Both the position numbers and the translations under genes were made by a program. The notes under the pieces are model-generated. The model saw only the letters and a list, made by a program, of their open reading frames with translations, made no database searches and was not told the DNA's origin. 64,000 bases of DNA, taken from Paragorgia papillata. Lineage: Eukaryota; Cnidaria; Anthozoa; Scleralcyonacea; Coralliidae. Numbering within the stretch: the first letter of the stretch is position 1; every line of letters begins with the position of its first letter. Shown one piece after another: positions 32,570 through 43,076 of the stretch. The stretch is from NCBI GenBank assembly GCA_035771165.1, contig JAWNZC010000337.1, positions 1,290,501 through 1,354,500 on the forward strand, written 5' to 3'.

Positions 32570-32967
32570 CAGGATATTAAAAAGCCATATGGTCTTTTTT
32601 GTACAATAAAAAAGAGAAATAGTGTAATCGTGGCAATCCCTCGATCTCGAGTAAGATGTCTACTTGGTATACGTAATTTCAACGTTGAAGAGTTCTTTGA
32701 TGACTGTCGAGAGAGGCAAGTTCCTTGGCAGACCGGACATCTAAATTCTGTTGAGGTTGGAGTTGTGTTGACAGCCTGTTGATTTCTCTTTTCTCTCGCT
32801 GACCGGAGTCTCTCACGGTGATCGCTCTTGTTCTTCTCACAGTGCGGTGCACCAGTGTGGATCGCACTGTCTCCAGCCAGGTCTATCGTTGGCTTAGTTG
32901 CTCTCAGATCTCGTGGTTGATGGCACGCATTGCTTCTGGTTGTCCTTGAAGCGCTTTCTTTGGCCAC
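32570..32967 (-). pseudogene. LINE C-terminal zinc-finger tail relic
   Basis: A minus-strand frame containing R-C-P-V-C-Q-G-T-C-L-S-R, the cysteine-containing knuckle found at the end of ORF2 in many animal LINEs. Before it, H-R-E-R-L-R-S-A-R-E-K-R matches the basic stretch usual there. It lies downstream, in LINE sense, of the RT fragment at 33009-33242. The rest of the RT and the thumb between them are deleted. Confidence 0.6.
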
Positions 32968-33008
32968 CCTGGTTTCGTTTCCCGGTCAGTTCTGCTTAAC
33001 ACCAGTAT

Positions 33009-33242
33009 TCATTCAAAACTCTCCATGGCCTCGCCATCGATTAGAACTACAACAGACATGTTGTCATGTAGCAGCCGGACTAGTTTGATGTACTTCTCAG
33101 GACAACCGATTCTAGACAGAAATTTCCACATGGTTGGTCGGTCCACGGAGTCAAAGGCCTTTGTCAAGTCGGTGAAAGCCATGTAGGGGTCTTCGTGTTG
33201 TTCTCTACACTTTTCCTGGATCTGTCGTGTCGAGAAGATCAT
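33009..33242 (-). pseudogene. LINE reverse transcriptase fragment
   Basis: 78 residues with A-F-T-D-L-T-K-A-F-D-S-V-D-R, the RT motif A block with its catalytic Asp, followed by L-L-H-D-N-M-S. This is clearly a non-LTR retrotransposon RT. The Y-A-D-D motif that should follow is not present. Its 5' portion is separated by 0.5 kb of unrelated sequence and the Penelope-like insertions. Confidence 0.85.
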
Positions 33243-33830
33243 GTGAACAGTCCCGCCTGCTGGTCACGATCGGAAATGGCGGCTGTCGAGGCTCGCGAAA
33301 TACTGGCTGACCCGTATTAGCTACGCATGCGTAGAACGAATATCTTGCGTGTAAACGTCATCAATACACGGCCGACAGGCTGCACACTTCAGCGAGGACA
33401 CCCCAAGCTCAAAGTTAAACATCTCCGCTCAAAATCGTCGCTCGACCATAATTCTTCCACGAGCGCATAGCACGAATGTTGGGCTTGCCATAGAATACGG
33501 TTTGTTGACAACTCGTGGAATTTTCACGATGTACGAAGCCATTACCCTTCTCAAATTCATCAGTTTCAAATGTCCTCAGAACTCACTTGAGCCAGCACGC
33601 ACGTGGACTGCGAACTGCCCCATGAAAGTGGCCGATTTTCTATGCGATTTTCGATCGTGCTGAACGAGGCATGCAAGCACACGAGCGAAGGTCTTTCCGG
33701 TCACAAGAGCTTCCTCTTCCCAGATCCATTTGAAGAAAACATGTATCTTCTTAACAAATAAATTCCCAACGCAGCCAGGTGAAGAATCAGACACAGTTTA
33801 ACGCTACTCTGGCTTAAAAGTTTTTTGAAC
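33243..33830. other. Unidentified sequence inside the LINE
   Basis: Between the RT fragment and the Penelope-like repeats lies about 590 bp of GC-richer sequence. A 72-residue minus-strand frame (33576-33794) matches no family I recognise. It may be a further insertion or host DNA captured by rearrangement. Confidence 0.35.
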
Positions 33831-33854
33831 GTAGCTTAAAAAGTTACTGTTCAT

Positions 33855-33894
33855 GACCCAACGTTTGGACACTCTGATCTAGTGTCTTCATCAG
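33855..33894 (-). ncRNA. Degenerate hammerhead ribozyme motif
   Basis: Minus strand: CTGATGA, then stem II GACACT...AGTGTC in a mutated form (GACACT...GAGTGTC), then CAAA where the conserved GAAA should be, then C-G and GTTGG, and GTC. The order CUGAUGA - stem II - GAAA - short stem III - GUC is the type I hammerhead known from Penelope-like terminal repeats. The G to C change at GAAA probably abolishes cleavage. Confidence 0.6.
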
Positions 33895-34073
33895 GGGTGA
33901 TCGTTGTGAGGACAGGTCCCAAGTTTATACTCTCATAGAACCATTGATGACGTTATCTATCGACAAGATGCAAATAGGCTTCCGGCAATAGACCGCCGTT
34001 ATCACGATTTAATGGAGCGTAGGCGCTATTGATGTGCCAAGCTTCCAAACAACGTCTTTGGTAGTGATAATTT

Positions 34074-34349
34074 TTGAATTATTCCACGCAGTTTCATGGT
34101 TGGTTTTGCACGCGTGCTCCGACAAAGCAGAATTTTAAGTTTTTGAAAAGAAAACCGCTTTTTAGTGCTCTTTTAAACGCGTGCCAAACTGACGTTATGT
34201 GGGATAATCCAAAAATTATCACTACCAACCCACTGTACCGCCAAAGACGTTGTTTGGAAGCTTGGCACATCAATAGCGCCCACGCTCCATTAAATCGTGA
34301 TAACGGCGGTCTATTGCCGGAAGCCTATTTGCATCTTGTCGATAGATAA
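34074..34349 (+). pseudogene. Penelope-like ORF, C-terminal piece
   Basis: The part from about 34150 to 34349 encodes A-C-Q-T-D-V-M-W-D-N, then K-I-I-T-T-N, L-E-A-W-H-I-N-S and N-R-D-N-G-G-L-L-P. This is the segment after the GIY-YIG endonuclease core in Penelope-like elements. The upstream part of the frame is the antisense of the other copy and is not genuine. The RT and most of the endonuclease are absent. The minus copy (about 34140-34070) encodes the matching E-H-A-C-K-T-N-H segment. Confidence 0.7.
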
Positions 34350-34356
34350 CGTCATC

Positions 34357-34608
34357 CATAGACGTACCTGACCAGTTACGTTGGGGGGGGGGGGGGGGGG
34401 CAAAACATTTTGGCCCGAAAAATTAAGAGTCGACTGTCGATTATTAGATCGTATTCAACATACGATCATGAATATTTAACAGCAATATTATCCAAATTTA
34501 CCTGAAATTTCTTTCAGAAAGTGCCCGAAATTTTCATTTTTAAAACGTTGGGGGGAGGGGGGGGGCAACAACCCCCTAATTCCCCCCCCCCCGCCTGGTA
34601 CGCCTATG
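34357..34608. mobile_element. hAT-like MITE with G-tracts
   Basis: 252 bp with ends CATAGACGTACCTG and (complement) CATAGGCGTACCAGG. ACGTCATC is duplicated exactly at 34349-34356 and 34609-34616, an 8-bp TSD. The opposite Penelope-like copy lacks the insertion. Long G runs next to the left end and mixed G/C runs next to the right end give it a peculiar G-rich arm structure. Confidence 0.9.
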
Positions 34609-34666
34609 ACGTCATCAATGGTTCTATGAGAGTATAATATGGGACCTGTCTTCACAGCGATCACCC

Positions 34667-34723
34667 CTGTGAAGACACTAGATCGGAGTGTCGAACTAGA
34701 TCGGAGTGTCGAAACGTTGGGTC
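34667..34723 (+). ncRNA. Degenerate hammerhead ribozyme motif
   Basis: Plus strand: CTGTGA (CTGATGA with two bases lost), stem II GACACT, loop AGATCGG, AGTGTC, then a 19-bp tandem duplication of loop and stem, then intact GAAAC, GTTGG and GTC. The duplication and the deletion in the core both argue that this copy is inactive. Confidence 0.6.
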
Positions 34724-34749
34724 ATGAACAGTAACTTTATTTATGTCTA

Positions 34750-35347
34750 TCATCTATGTCTGATGTATCTTCTCAGTGAGCTCTGGGCCTGCAGTCTTGT
34801 AGACCACCTGGGCCAACAGCTTTACCATTCTGCATAGCATTGATGGTTGTGGTCACCTCCTCGAGTGTCGGTGGCTCATCGAGATGATCCTGTATCGGCA
34901 GTTGAGGCATTTTATCTACTTCAGCATTGTCTATACAGATGGGTTCTGTTTGAGCAGTTCATTTAAGTGCTCTCTCATGCATCTGTCACGGATTCCAGCC
35001 ATGTCTTGTGCATAGTACCATCCTTGCCAACAACTGGCCTGACACCCAGGGAAGTTGCCCATAGATCCTTTTTGTAGCTGCAAAAAAGCTCTGTTGTTGT
35101 TGGTGTTCGATAGGACCTGCAATTCCATTGCTTTCTGATCCCACCAGTTGTTCTTCATCTCACGAACACGACGCTGGACAGCTGTTCTCATTTGGTGGTA
35201 TTTCTGCTTCTTTTCTTCATTCCTGTTGTCATTCTGCCAAGCAGAGAATCTTCTACGTTTCTCAGGTATCACTGAGCTGCTGCACTTCATCATCATCGTC
35301 AGCAAATCAGTCCTCGTGATGTCGCATCTGTGTAGCCAGTATCTCAT
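34750..35347 (-). pseudogene. LINE linker and RT N-terminal relic
   Basis: The minus-strand frame 35347-34931 gives a basic region (R-R-V-R-E-M-K-N-N-W-W-D-Q-K-A, about residue 65) between endonuclease and RT. After one break it continues at 34930-34750 with L-E-E-V and N-A-M-Q-N-G-K-A-V-G-P-G-G, the RT entry motif (usual N-G-K-A-x-G-x-D-G). Consistent with the same element as 35455-36060. Confidence 0.8.
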
Positions 35348-35454
35348 TGCACGTTGTGATGGCAGCCTTCAAACCTTCTCAGAAGCACTCAACATTGGTG
35401 GTTTCTACACTGAGCAGCGCTTCACTCATCTTTGTCTGGAACTCAACTCGTTTC

Positions 35455-36060
35455 TCAGACAAGTTGTCCAATGCTGTATTTAGTCATTTTCTGTTTCTTT
35501 GACTTTCTCTGTTTGGAACGAATGGTAAAGCACATGGAGGATCGTATTAGCCTATGGTCGGTCCAGCACTCATCCGATGTCATTGTTTTTGTGATAAGAA
35601 CGTCTGTTCTGTCACGGCTGCGATGACGTAATCTATCATGTGCTAGTGGTGTGACCTGGGATGTCTCCACAATGTCTTATTCCTATTCTTCTGGCGGAAA
35701 ATGGTGTTTGTGATCACCAACTTGTGTTCTGAACATTTGGTCAGGAGCTGGACTCCATTGGAGTTAGCGTTGCCTACCCCCTGCTTTCCAATGACATTAA
35801 TCTCTTGATGCACAGTCGATCTTGTGGCCCTGTGGTATATGTGATAGTAAAGGGTCAAGTGTGGAGTAGAAAATGTCCTTATCTTCAGGCTCAGCCATTA
35901 GTGTGGGTGGATATGCAAAGATTACTGTCGCTTGTTGGTTGGACTTGAGGTTGATACTGAGTGTCATTAGACGCTCATTGACACGGCAACTGGGAGCTCC
36001 TCCAAGTTCCTGGAAAACTCGTTCTTGATGGCAAACCATGAACTGGCTATAATATTGCAT
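35455..36060 (-). pseudogene. LINE endonuclease relic
   Basis: Apurinic endonuclease-like domain in several frames: 36060-35797 (central beta region, I-F-A-Y-P-P-T and H-I-P-Q-G-H), 35858-35643 (H-K-L-V-I-T-N-T-I-F) and 35670-35455 (S-D-E-C-W-T-D-H-R-L-I, the conserved C-terminal Asp-His pair). It would nick target DNA for target-primed reverse transcription if intact. Frameshifts and stops rule that out. Confidence 0.82.
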
Positions 36061-36672
36061 ATGCCAAGTAGAAGCTGTGCGTGAATTTTTAACGCGAGTA
36101 CAAGCTTGCTAAGCGAAATTCCCACGATCCTTGGCATATATACTTGTCTTGGTTCCACTGGCAAGATTACTTCGACGACTGGAGTACAAGTTTTGCTGCT
36201 GTGGGTGGCCGTTGTCTCGCAGGGAGCTTATCCGCCCTTTGACAGGTTTTGTTTTTAGTCCTGCGTGGTGACCACGCCCCCTCATCCCCAGGCAAGTCTG
36301 GAGTGGTTGTCGGTTGAGTCGCCGACGGCCCGACCATGAACAGGTAGTACTGGTCTACACGCGTACGGTTACATTTTAGCGTTACAATTATTGGCATAAA
36401 CGTTTTAGGTTTCTAATGTAATAAAGTTTTTTTACTCTACTAAGTCGGATTTTGATTTTTTCTACATGTAGCGTAGGTGTGCTTATTCCACACTGCAAAA
36501 AATGCTGTGTATATTTAACACAAAATACGGTGTAAAAAATGCATCCATAGTAACACTGATGTTGTGTAATATCTCCACACAGTCGAATGTGTAATTTTAC
36601 ACAAAATATGTGGTAAATTTACACAAGTAAAATACATCTATATTAACACAGCATAACAGTATTTGGTGTATA
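36061..36672. other. LINE 5' part and unassigned sequence
   Basis: 36167-36397 (minus) may be LINE 5' sequence, but I cannot align it to a known domain. 36490-36660 has several diverged copies of a TTTACACAAAAT-like motif and its complement, suggesting another degenerate repeat. No gene. Confidence 0.35.
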
Positions 36673-36674
36673 TA

Positions 36675-36918
36675 CCGTCGGTTGTATCTAAGGATGGACA
36701 CCGTTGATAACCTCCGCCAACGTTGAACTTCAACGTTTCCCAAGAGCACTCGACGTTTCTATTTAGCTCAACCAATCACGTTTAACCAGTCTTACGGTGA
36801 TTGGTTGAACTAAGAGAAACCTGTCAAATGCTCCAGGGAAACGTTGAAGTTTGACGTTGGCAATGAGGTAATGTTTTTTTTTTTATCAACGGTGTCCATC
36901 CTTAGATGCAATCGACTG
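36675..36918. mobile_element. Tc1/mariner-like MITE, 244 bp
   Basis: Ends CCGTCGGTTGTATCTAAGG and the complement of CAGTCGATTGCATCTAAGG run inward for about 35 bp (common core GGATGGACACCGTTGATA). TA flanks both sides (36673-36674 and 36919-36920). A second internal pair around AACGTTGAA and a CCAATCACG palindrome sit inside. Non-coding. Confidence 0.85.
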
Positions 36919-37120
36919 TACTGTAATGATTTATTTATTTAACGTCGTAAGCACAGGATGTGGTCGCCCAATCATCCGAGCCAGAGGCTCATGTTAAAAG
37001 TGCACGACATAAGCTAAGACCTAACGTGTTGATTTTACGTTACCATTATGTATGCCAGTGTACAAGACTATTCCTTAAATATGCATGCACCTCTCTCTAG
37101 CCTGCATGCACACGCTCGTA

Positions 37121-37862
37121 TTTCAGCAACTGAAATACCGCCGCAGTTAATACCTCGTATACTAGCACGCTCTCGCGTTTCAACAACAAAATCATTTTGG
37201 ATTCACGTCACATCTCACATGACCCTAATGTTAGGATGTCTTAGCTTGCTTATGGTTACTTTGGAGAGATATTTGTCGATTAAATATCCATTTCGTTATG
37301 CCGTCCACGTCACCAAGATAAAAATTTACCTTTGCTTGGCATTCGTCTGGACAATCACTTCTGGTATAGTTATGTTGATCTATCTGGATGGAAAAACTGA
37401 AACCCAGTTGTATCCTGTACTGGTTAGCATCGCATTCACGCTCACACTCATTTTTCAAGCAATGATATGTAGGTTTGTCAGAGTTCAGAATCGAACTTGC
37501 AGCAACAGGTCGAAGCAGTGCAGCACAACCAAGTCACAAACGACATCTCACAAATGGAAAGACGAAGAAGCAATGCTTCCCGTTCAAAGACCAATAGGAC
37601 AGTCTTTTTTATCAGCGCCGTTTTCATTGCAACCTGGCTACCTTCGGTTTTATTTCGCCTTAATTACGTCATTAATGGTGATGTCACGTACTACGTACAG
37701 TGGATTCACATCTTCAACGTTGTACTACAACTGCATTCTTGCATCAATCCTTACATTTATGTACTGCGCACAAGTCGCATAAAACGTATTTTTGTTAGTA
37801 ATTTCCGTGCTCGGGTCTTTCCTGAACTACGGGCAAGTCGAAGGTTAGAAGGCAATAATTAA
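37121..37862 (+). pseudogene. GPCR pseudogene: N-terminus lost, one frameshift
   Basis: Homology to the receptor family starts abruptly in TM2 (I-P-P-Q-L) at about 37128; TM1 and half of TM2 are replaced by unrelated sequence. TM3 ends L-E-R-Y, TM4 and TM5 are intact. At about 37495 a base is missing relative to the paralog at 45454 (CGAACTTGCAG against CGTAACGTGCAG), so ICL3 to TM7 continues in another frame (37497-37862) with N-P-Y-I-Y and an altered C-terminus. Very similar to the 45454-46401 gene; the downstream sequence also matches, as part of a segmental duplication. Confidence 0.92.
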
Positions 37863-38154
37863 GTCATCATCTAGCTAAAGTAAATGCGCATATGTTTCAT
37901 GGTAAAAAACTGGAGCAATGCCACTTTAATTCAAAGTGATTAAAAAACTCTTTTTCTTATATTACCAGCCACCTTTGGAATAATCTGCCGGCTGAAGTTC
38001 GTGCAGCACCAAATACAAAAACGTTTAGAAAACTGCTCAATAATGTAGAACTTACCCCGTTTTTGTACAATATCTAGTATGCTATATTGTTAACTGCTTC
38101 TCATTCTAGTTTAGAACAATTTTTTATAGATAATTTTATATATAATTCTATTTA

Positions 38155-39058
38155 ACAGTTATACCATGAGCTCAAGTTGTATATGAGCTCATAGCCAACG
38201 AGGCGCTTCGCCGAGTTGGCTATTAGTTCGTATACAACGAGAGCGAATGGTATAACTGTTTTATTTATTATATAGCCAAGCACTGTACAAGAGACAAAAT
38301 TACAGCGAAATGTTTGAAACAACAAACTTCCGGCATAGGCTACTAATACTTCCGCCATGCGTAATGATGCATTCACAGAGAGTTTCTCACTGAGCTGTTC
38401 GGTAAACAGCTTCGAAATATTGTATAAATGTTGCAAAAAATGTGTTAAGCAGATCAACAAAAAACATTAAAAGGTACCTTTATGAAGTCAAAAGGCAGGT
38501 CAGTTGTTTATATTAGCGCCCGTTGCTGTCGTGAAAAAGATTTTGATTTCATGCAAAAATGAAACTGAAACACCTTCGGCAGTGAAACTAAATTACTTAG
38601 TTGGTTGTTTTTGAAAAAGAACATGCTTTTTACTACTCCAAATACTTATCTAAATCAAAAAAGTCTCTTTTCTGGTGATCTCCTACGAAATGTGTGTTGT
38701 AAGCTTGATTTTAACCGTGAGTTTCTTTGTTTGGCAACGAATTAATATCAACCCGTTAATTTAGTCGGGTTTTTGAAGTAAAAAGACGTAATTTTTAGGC
38801 GTGAATTTTACTATTTAACATGCTAAATTGTGTATTTGTTAATGTATTTTTACAAAATGTTGTTTTTTTATACATTGGTTTGAGGGTGTTGATGTTTTTC
38901 TGTATAAAAATCCGTCAATTTCAACTCTTTTCGGCAGTTTAAAAAAACATGCCGCCATCTTGTTTTTCCTCTACTAGCAGGATATGAGCTGATAGCCTGG
39001 TAGTAGGGAACCAATCAGATTACGCAAAAGCTCATATCCGATAGCATGCTATATATAT
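38155..39058. mobile_element. 0.9-kb interspersed repeat, copy 2
   Basis: Closely matches 6946-7850 along its length, including the left foldback, the A-rich middle, the GCCGCCATCTTG block near 38950 and the right CTCATATCCGATAGCATGC end. It lies inside segmental-duplication copy A and is absent from B, so it inserted after the duplication or was removed from B. Confidence 0.8.
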
Positions 39059-39918
39059 ATAATAATAATAGATATTTATGACACGTGCTCGTTTTAACGA
39101 GTTTGTAACTCCTAGGCGTTATGTGTATAAATAAATGATTGATTGATTGATTTCACCATGCATGCTTTCATATTTAATTTGACAGTTAAATAGTTCAATA
39201 AATTCCTCATCTAGTATATTACTATTAGTGATGTCCACCTGCTCTAGCTTTTAATTAGTTTGTGTTTCATATAGGCGAGCTGCTTCACGGAAGGAATTTT
39301 GTTAGAATAATCTTTTAGCACATCTATATAGCAATTTCTGTTACTTACTGAACATAAAAGTCACCACCGTCCTGAAGAGTTTAGGGCAGTGAGAGATGAC
39401 ATATCACTTATGCTATATCGGAAAACGCAGTAGCTGAGTAGCATGGCTTGGGGAATTTGACAAAAGAAATATAATCTGTATTCTTAAGTGACGTTTCATT
39501 ACCAAAATTATCTTGTGAGAATTGAACGAACAATTTATACTATACCTTCTCTTATCATGATTACTTTAATAGTTTTTTCGTCACTCTTCCAAGTATTATT
39601 AAATTTTGCATGCACTAAATATACAAAAGTCATATAAAACCAAATGGTAATAATAAAAATAATAATATTGAAGTTAATTATAAAACAATCAAGTCGTGTG
39701 CTGGCCTCAAAAAAGCCGAAGCTTTTGAGGCGAACACGAACAATTTAAAAAAAAATATATATATATATTTTGAAGAAAAATGCCATCCTTAAAACTTGAA
39801 ACTGTTTGAAACTGTAATAATTTATTATTAATTTGAAAAATGAATTATTTGAAAAACCAGCCTTCATCGATAATGATACAGAGTTAGAAATATAGATCTA
39901 TTTTTTCTACATGTGTTG

Positions 39919-40271
39919 AATGACAATTTTTAGCACTAAAAATTAGAGTTAATGGACGATACTAGCCGCACTCGTCCTAAGGGTATGAGCTACTCGTCAT
40001 AAAAACCAGTTCTTTGTCTACACGACAATATAGCCCTAAACGGGACAACTGTCTAAACAAAGAAAGACTCTATCACAGACTTTCATTATTGCTTGCCAAA
40101 CCCGTAGGCTACTACGCCCAGTATCGTTAATTATTGTTCAGATACTCTGTGACTGTTTGATTCATTCACAAATAACAATGTTACTATACAAAAATATATT
40201 GGCATAAACCCTAGTAAAATTCATATTTCAATATCATTCCTACTTGGATCGCAAGCAGTAAAGACTGAAAT
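39919..40271 (+). repeat. Split direct repeat A1
   Basis: 353 bp from AATGACAATTTTTAGC to AAGCAGTAAAGACTGAAAT; matches 43567-43919 base for base as far as read. It forms the left end of the element. The gag ATG follows 51 bp later. Confidence 0.9.
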
Positions 40272-40322
40272 AATCTTACGTGTTTTGACGTTCTTTATCC
40301 TTGATCTACATTCGTTCAAAAA

Positions 40323-41603
40323 ATGCCACGACCTAGCAATACGCGATCCAGATCACACGTCCGTCTTCAAAATCTACGTACTGTTAACGCAGCCCAACCG
40401 TCAGTTGAAATACCAAGTAATCTCACTGAGCTAAGTATCTCGGAGTTGAAAGACCTTTGTCGCGAACTGAACTTTTCGAGCGCAGGAGGTCGACGAGTGC
40501 TCACAATGCGCCTTCAAAGCGAGCGAGAACGTCTCGGTAGCAATTCGACGCAGCCCAACGAAGCAAATTCAACCTCGAGTCCAGCAACCATCGCGCCAGC
40601 AGTCTCGCGTCCGCGGACGACCTTTAGCGACGAACAGGTAGCACAGATAACTGAAATCGTGTCGCAGTCGATCGCGTCGTATTTCGAGGACCAACCGGCA
40701 CAAAGTACTGCCCAAACCGTCCAACAACAGTCCAACCCTACGCGTACGGTTCGTACTGAACAAGCGACCAATCCGCCGCCTCCAACACCGCTTGAAAGGC
40801 TCGAACAACTCGGACAGCTCCCATTTTTAACGTTAACAGAACTGCAGCACTCACCATCGAATGCGCCTGTTGCCTCGAACCAGTCAGCTGACGGGGGTTT
40901 CACGCCAGAACTTCCAAACAAGTATGTTCGTGACATCGAGAGTGGTGAGTTTTTTGAACTTGCTAGATTATTGCCAAAAAACCTTAATAAGTCAAGTGTT
41001 GGCTCTGATTACCCGGACAACGTAGGATTTACTATTTCCTCCACGGGAATATCATTAACGCCTCGTAAACCGCAGGTCATTACAAATATTGACGAATGGA
41101 CAACCGCTTTCAACACGTATACTCTTATTGTTGTCCAAAAATTTCCAAATCGTGCGTCTGAAATGCTTCAGTATATGGAAATTATCCGTCATGCGGCAAA
41201 AGCGCATGGCGGACTAGGTTGGTGTATTTACGACCATAAATTTCGCTACAAAGCAGCCGCGTGTGGGACAATGTCGTGGGCCAACATTGACATGCAATTG
41301 TGGTTACGTATTTTTACGGCTAGTTCTACGCAGTTGCGCGAGGACTATTCCCTTTTTTCAAATGAACCCTCATTCAGAGCTGGGGCAGCGAGGGACGGAA
41401 TCTGCCACAGCTACAACAGGGGTAGGCCATGCGCTCTTGAACCAAACTGCCCCTACGTTCACCGATGCAACAGATTTGGCTGTAGGGGAAACCATCCTGG
41501 GTACCAATGTCCCAAATCCCGTAATGAAAACGTTCAAAACGAAGTCCAACCCTCCAGCTCTGACCGTAGCTCCAAGAACGACAAAAGAAAATGGAACTCG
41601 TAG
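40323..41603 (+). CDS. Retrotransposon Gag with SAP-like motif and zinc knuckle
   Basis: 426 residues, open throughout. Residues about 33-70 (L-T-E-L-S-I-S-E-L-K-D-L-C-R-E-L, then G-G-R-R-V-L-T-M-R-L) resemble a SAP DNA-binding motif. A Gln/Thr/Pro-rich linker follows. The central region (about 235-355) has the W-T-T-A-F-N-T-Y-T segment found in Gag-like ORFs of DIRS/Ngaro relatives. The C-terminus has a C/H cluster with spacing C-x8-C-x5-C-x3-H, then C-x4-C-x4-H-x4-C (about 360-400), a nucleic-acid-binding knuckle. The 3' end overlaps the RT frame. Likely the structural RNA-binding protein; no defect seen. Confidence 0.75.
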   Translation: MPRPSNTRSRSHVRLQNLRTVNAAQPSVEIPSNLTELSISELKDLCRELNFSSAGGRRVLTMRLQSERERLGSNSTQPNEANSTSSPATIAPAVSRPRTTFSDEQVAQITEIVSQSIASYFEDQPAQSTAQTVQQQSNPTRTVRTEQATNPPPPTPLERLEQLGQLPFLTLTELQHSPSNAPVASNQSADGGFTPELPNKYVRDIESGEFFELARLLPKNLNKSSVGSDYPDNVGFTISSTGISLTPRKPQVITNIDEWTTAFNTYTLIVVQKFPNRASEMLQYMEIIRHAAKAHGGLGWCIYDHKFRYKAAACGTMSWANIDMQLWLRIFTASSTQLREDYSLFSNEPSFRAGAARDGICHSYNRGRPCALEPNCPYVHRCNRFGCRGNHPGYQCPKSRNENVQNEVQPSSSDRSSKNDKRKWNS

Positions 41604-42951
41604 TTACTATTCTAGTCTTAATAGTAGCAGTAATTTAATACCTTTACATAATACTATAGTTACGCCAATTCGCGTCGACGCGCTTGAAGATGCTCTTCGT
41701 GGGCATCCTGACACATCATTCGTTTTGAAACTTTGTACAGACTTGCGTTTCGGCGCGTGCCTAGGTTATGATGGTCCTCGCATGCCTAAATTTTCTAAAA
41801 ACCTCAAGTCCGCCACTGACAATCCAACTATTGTTTCGAGTAACTTAGCTAAGGAAGTTGCTCTTGGACACACAGCCGGTCCTTTCACCAATCCTCCATT
41901 TGCTAACTTACAAGTTTCGCCAATCGGTATTGTACCCAAAAAGCATTCCGATAAATTTCGAACCATTTTTCACCTTTCGTTTCCAAAAACGGGCGAATCA
42001 ATTAATTCATTTATTGAGAATGACGATTTTTCACTGCAGTACATCAAAATCGATGACGCCATTGCGGCTTTGATCCGATTAGGCAAAGACACTTATCTTG
42101 CTAAGACTGGCGTAGAGTCTGCTTTTCGTCAATTCCCTGTTCATCCTGACGACTGGGAATTATTAGGCATGTACTGGAATAAATCCTATTATTTCGATAA
42201 AGTGCTGCCCTTTGGTTTGCGAAGTGCGCCATATATTTTTAACCAACTTTCTGACGCGCTTGAGTGGATTTTAACGAACAAATGTTTTATAAGTTATGTT
42301 GGGCATATCTTAGACGATTTTCTGATAATGGAACCACCAGATAGGACCGAGCCACCTTCTCATGCATGTCAAACCAGTCTTTCTAGTATGTTGTTAACAC
42401 TTAATACGTTAGGCGTTCCTATTGCAGATCACAAAACGGAGGGCCCTAGCCAAGTCATCGAATTCTTAGGCATTGTTCTTGACTCACACAAAATGGAAGC
42501 TTGTCTTCCCTACCATAAACTGAGTCGTCTCCACACGGATTTAGAATTTCAGCACACTAAAAAGTCCGCTACACTCAAGGAGCTCCAATCATTGATAGGT
42601 ACTCTAAACTTTGCCTGCAAAGTAATTGTCCCCGGTCGGGCATTTCTTCAGCGTATAATACAGCTTACACGGGGGGTTACAGCACCACATCACCACATTA
42701 GATTGACAAATGGTTTTCATAAAGACATTAAAATGTGGCAAACATTTCTTAAGGACTGGAATGGCGCAAGTTTCTTTTTAAACACTTTTTGGGAGAATTC
42801 TACAACACTTCTCCTGTATACAGATGCCTCTGGTACCCTTGGTTTCGGGGGGATTTTCAAAAATCAGTGGTTTCAAGGCAAATGGTTACCCCATCAAACT
42901 CTTGACACTAAGAATATCAGCATTTATTGGCAAGAACTCGTACACCAGTGA
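41263..42951 (+). pseudogene. DIRS/Ngaro-type RT and truncated RNase H, active-site change
   Basis: 562-residue frame overlapping gag by 341 bp in another phase; homology begins about residue 130. The RT has I-G-I-V-P-K-K, F-R-T-I-F-H-L-S, then L-A-K-T-G-V-E-S-A-F, where related RTs have Asp at the Gly position (codon GGC at 42109, residue 283). P-F-G-L-R-S-A-P and H-I-L-D-D-F (Asp 351-352) are intact. RNase H starts at Y-T-D-A-S (Asp 521) and stops after about 40 residues at 42951. The single substitution of a metal-binding Asp predicts an inactive polymerase, and RNase H lacks its C-terminal half. The frame is otherwise open, so the damage is recent or it functions only in trans. Proposed expression by reinitiation or frameshift is not visible. 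Confidence 0.85.
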
Positions 42952-43076
42952 ATGTTCTTGCAGACGTTTCAAAACGATTGATACGGAAATAAGACTTAAT
43001 TTACACCAATTTCGATTATACGTGCTTGCGGTTTTCGGCCTATGGGGATCACACACATTGTATATGTGTGATTGTG

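Larger units (their letters stand above)
33834..34738. mobile_element. Two head-to-head Penelope-like element 3' ends
   Basis: 33834-34150 read on the minus strand and 34150-34738 read on the plus strand are copies of the same sequence, each 5'-truncated and pointing outward. Both encode the C-terminal end of a Penelope-like ORF (plus copy: K-I-I-T-T-N, then L-E-A-W-H-I-N-S, N-R-D-N-G-G). Both continue into a terminal repeat with a hammerhead-like motif. The plus copy is interrupted by a MITE at 34357-34608. The arrangement fits the inverted flanking repeats known from Penelope-like elements. The LINE was evidently the target. Confidence 0.75.
37121..39890 (+). repeat. Segmental duplication, copy A
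   Basis: 37121-37900 and 39160-39890 match 45697-46376 and 47041-47895 in the same order and orientation. The duplicated unit contains a receptor gene and about 0.8 kb of 3' flank. Copy A carries the 0.9-kb repeat (38155-39058) that copy B lacks. Copy B has about 0.66 kb after the receptor (46377-47040) that A lacks. Confidence 0.8.

Noticed and set aside
38152..38460. 102-codon minus-strand ORF in the 0.9-kb repeat
   Set aside because: No domain, starts and ends in repeat structure, and is broken in other copies.
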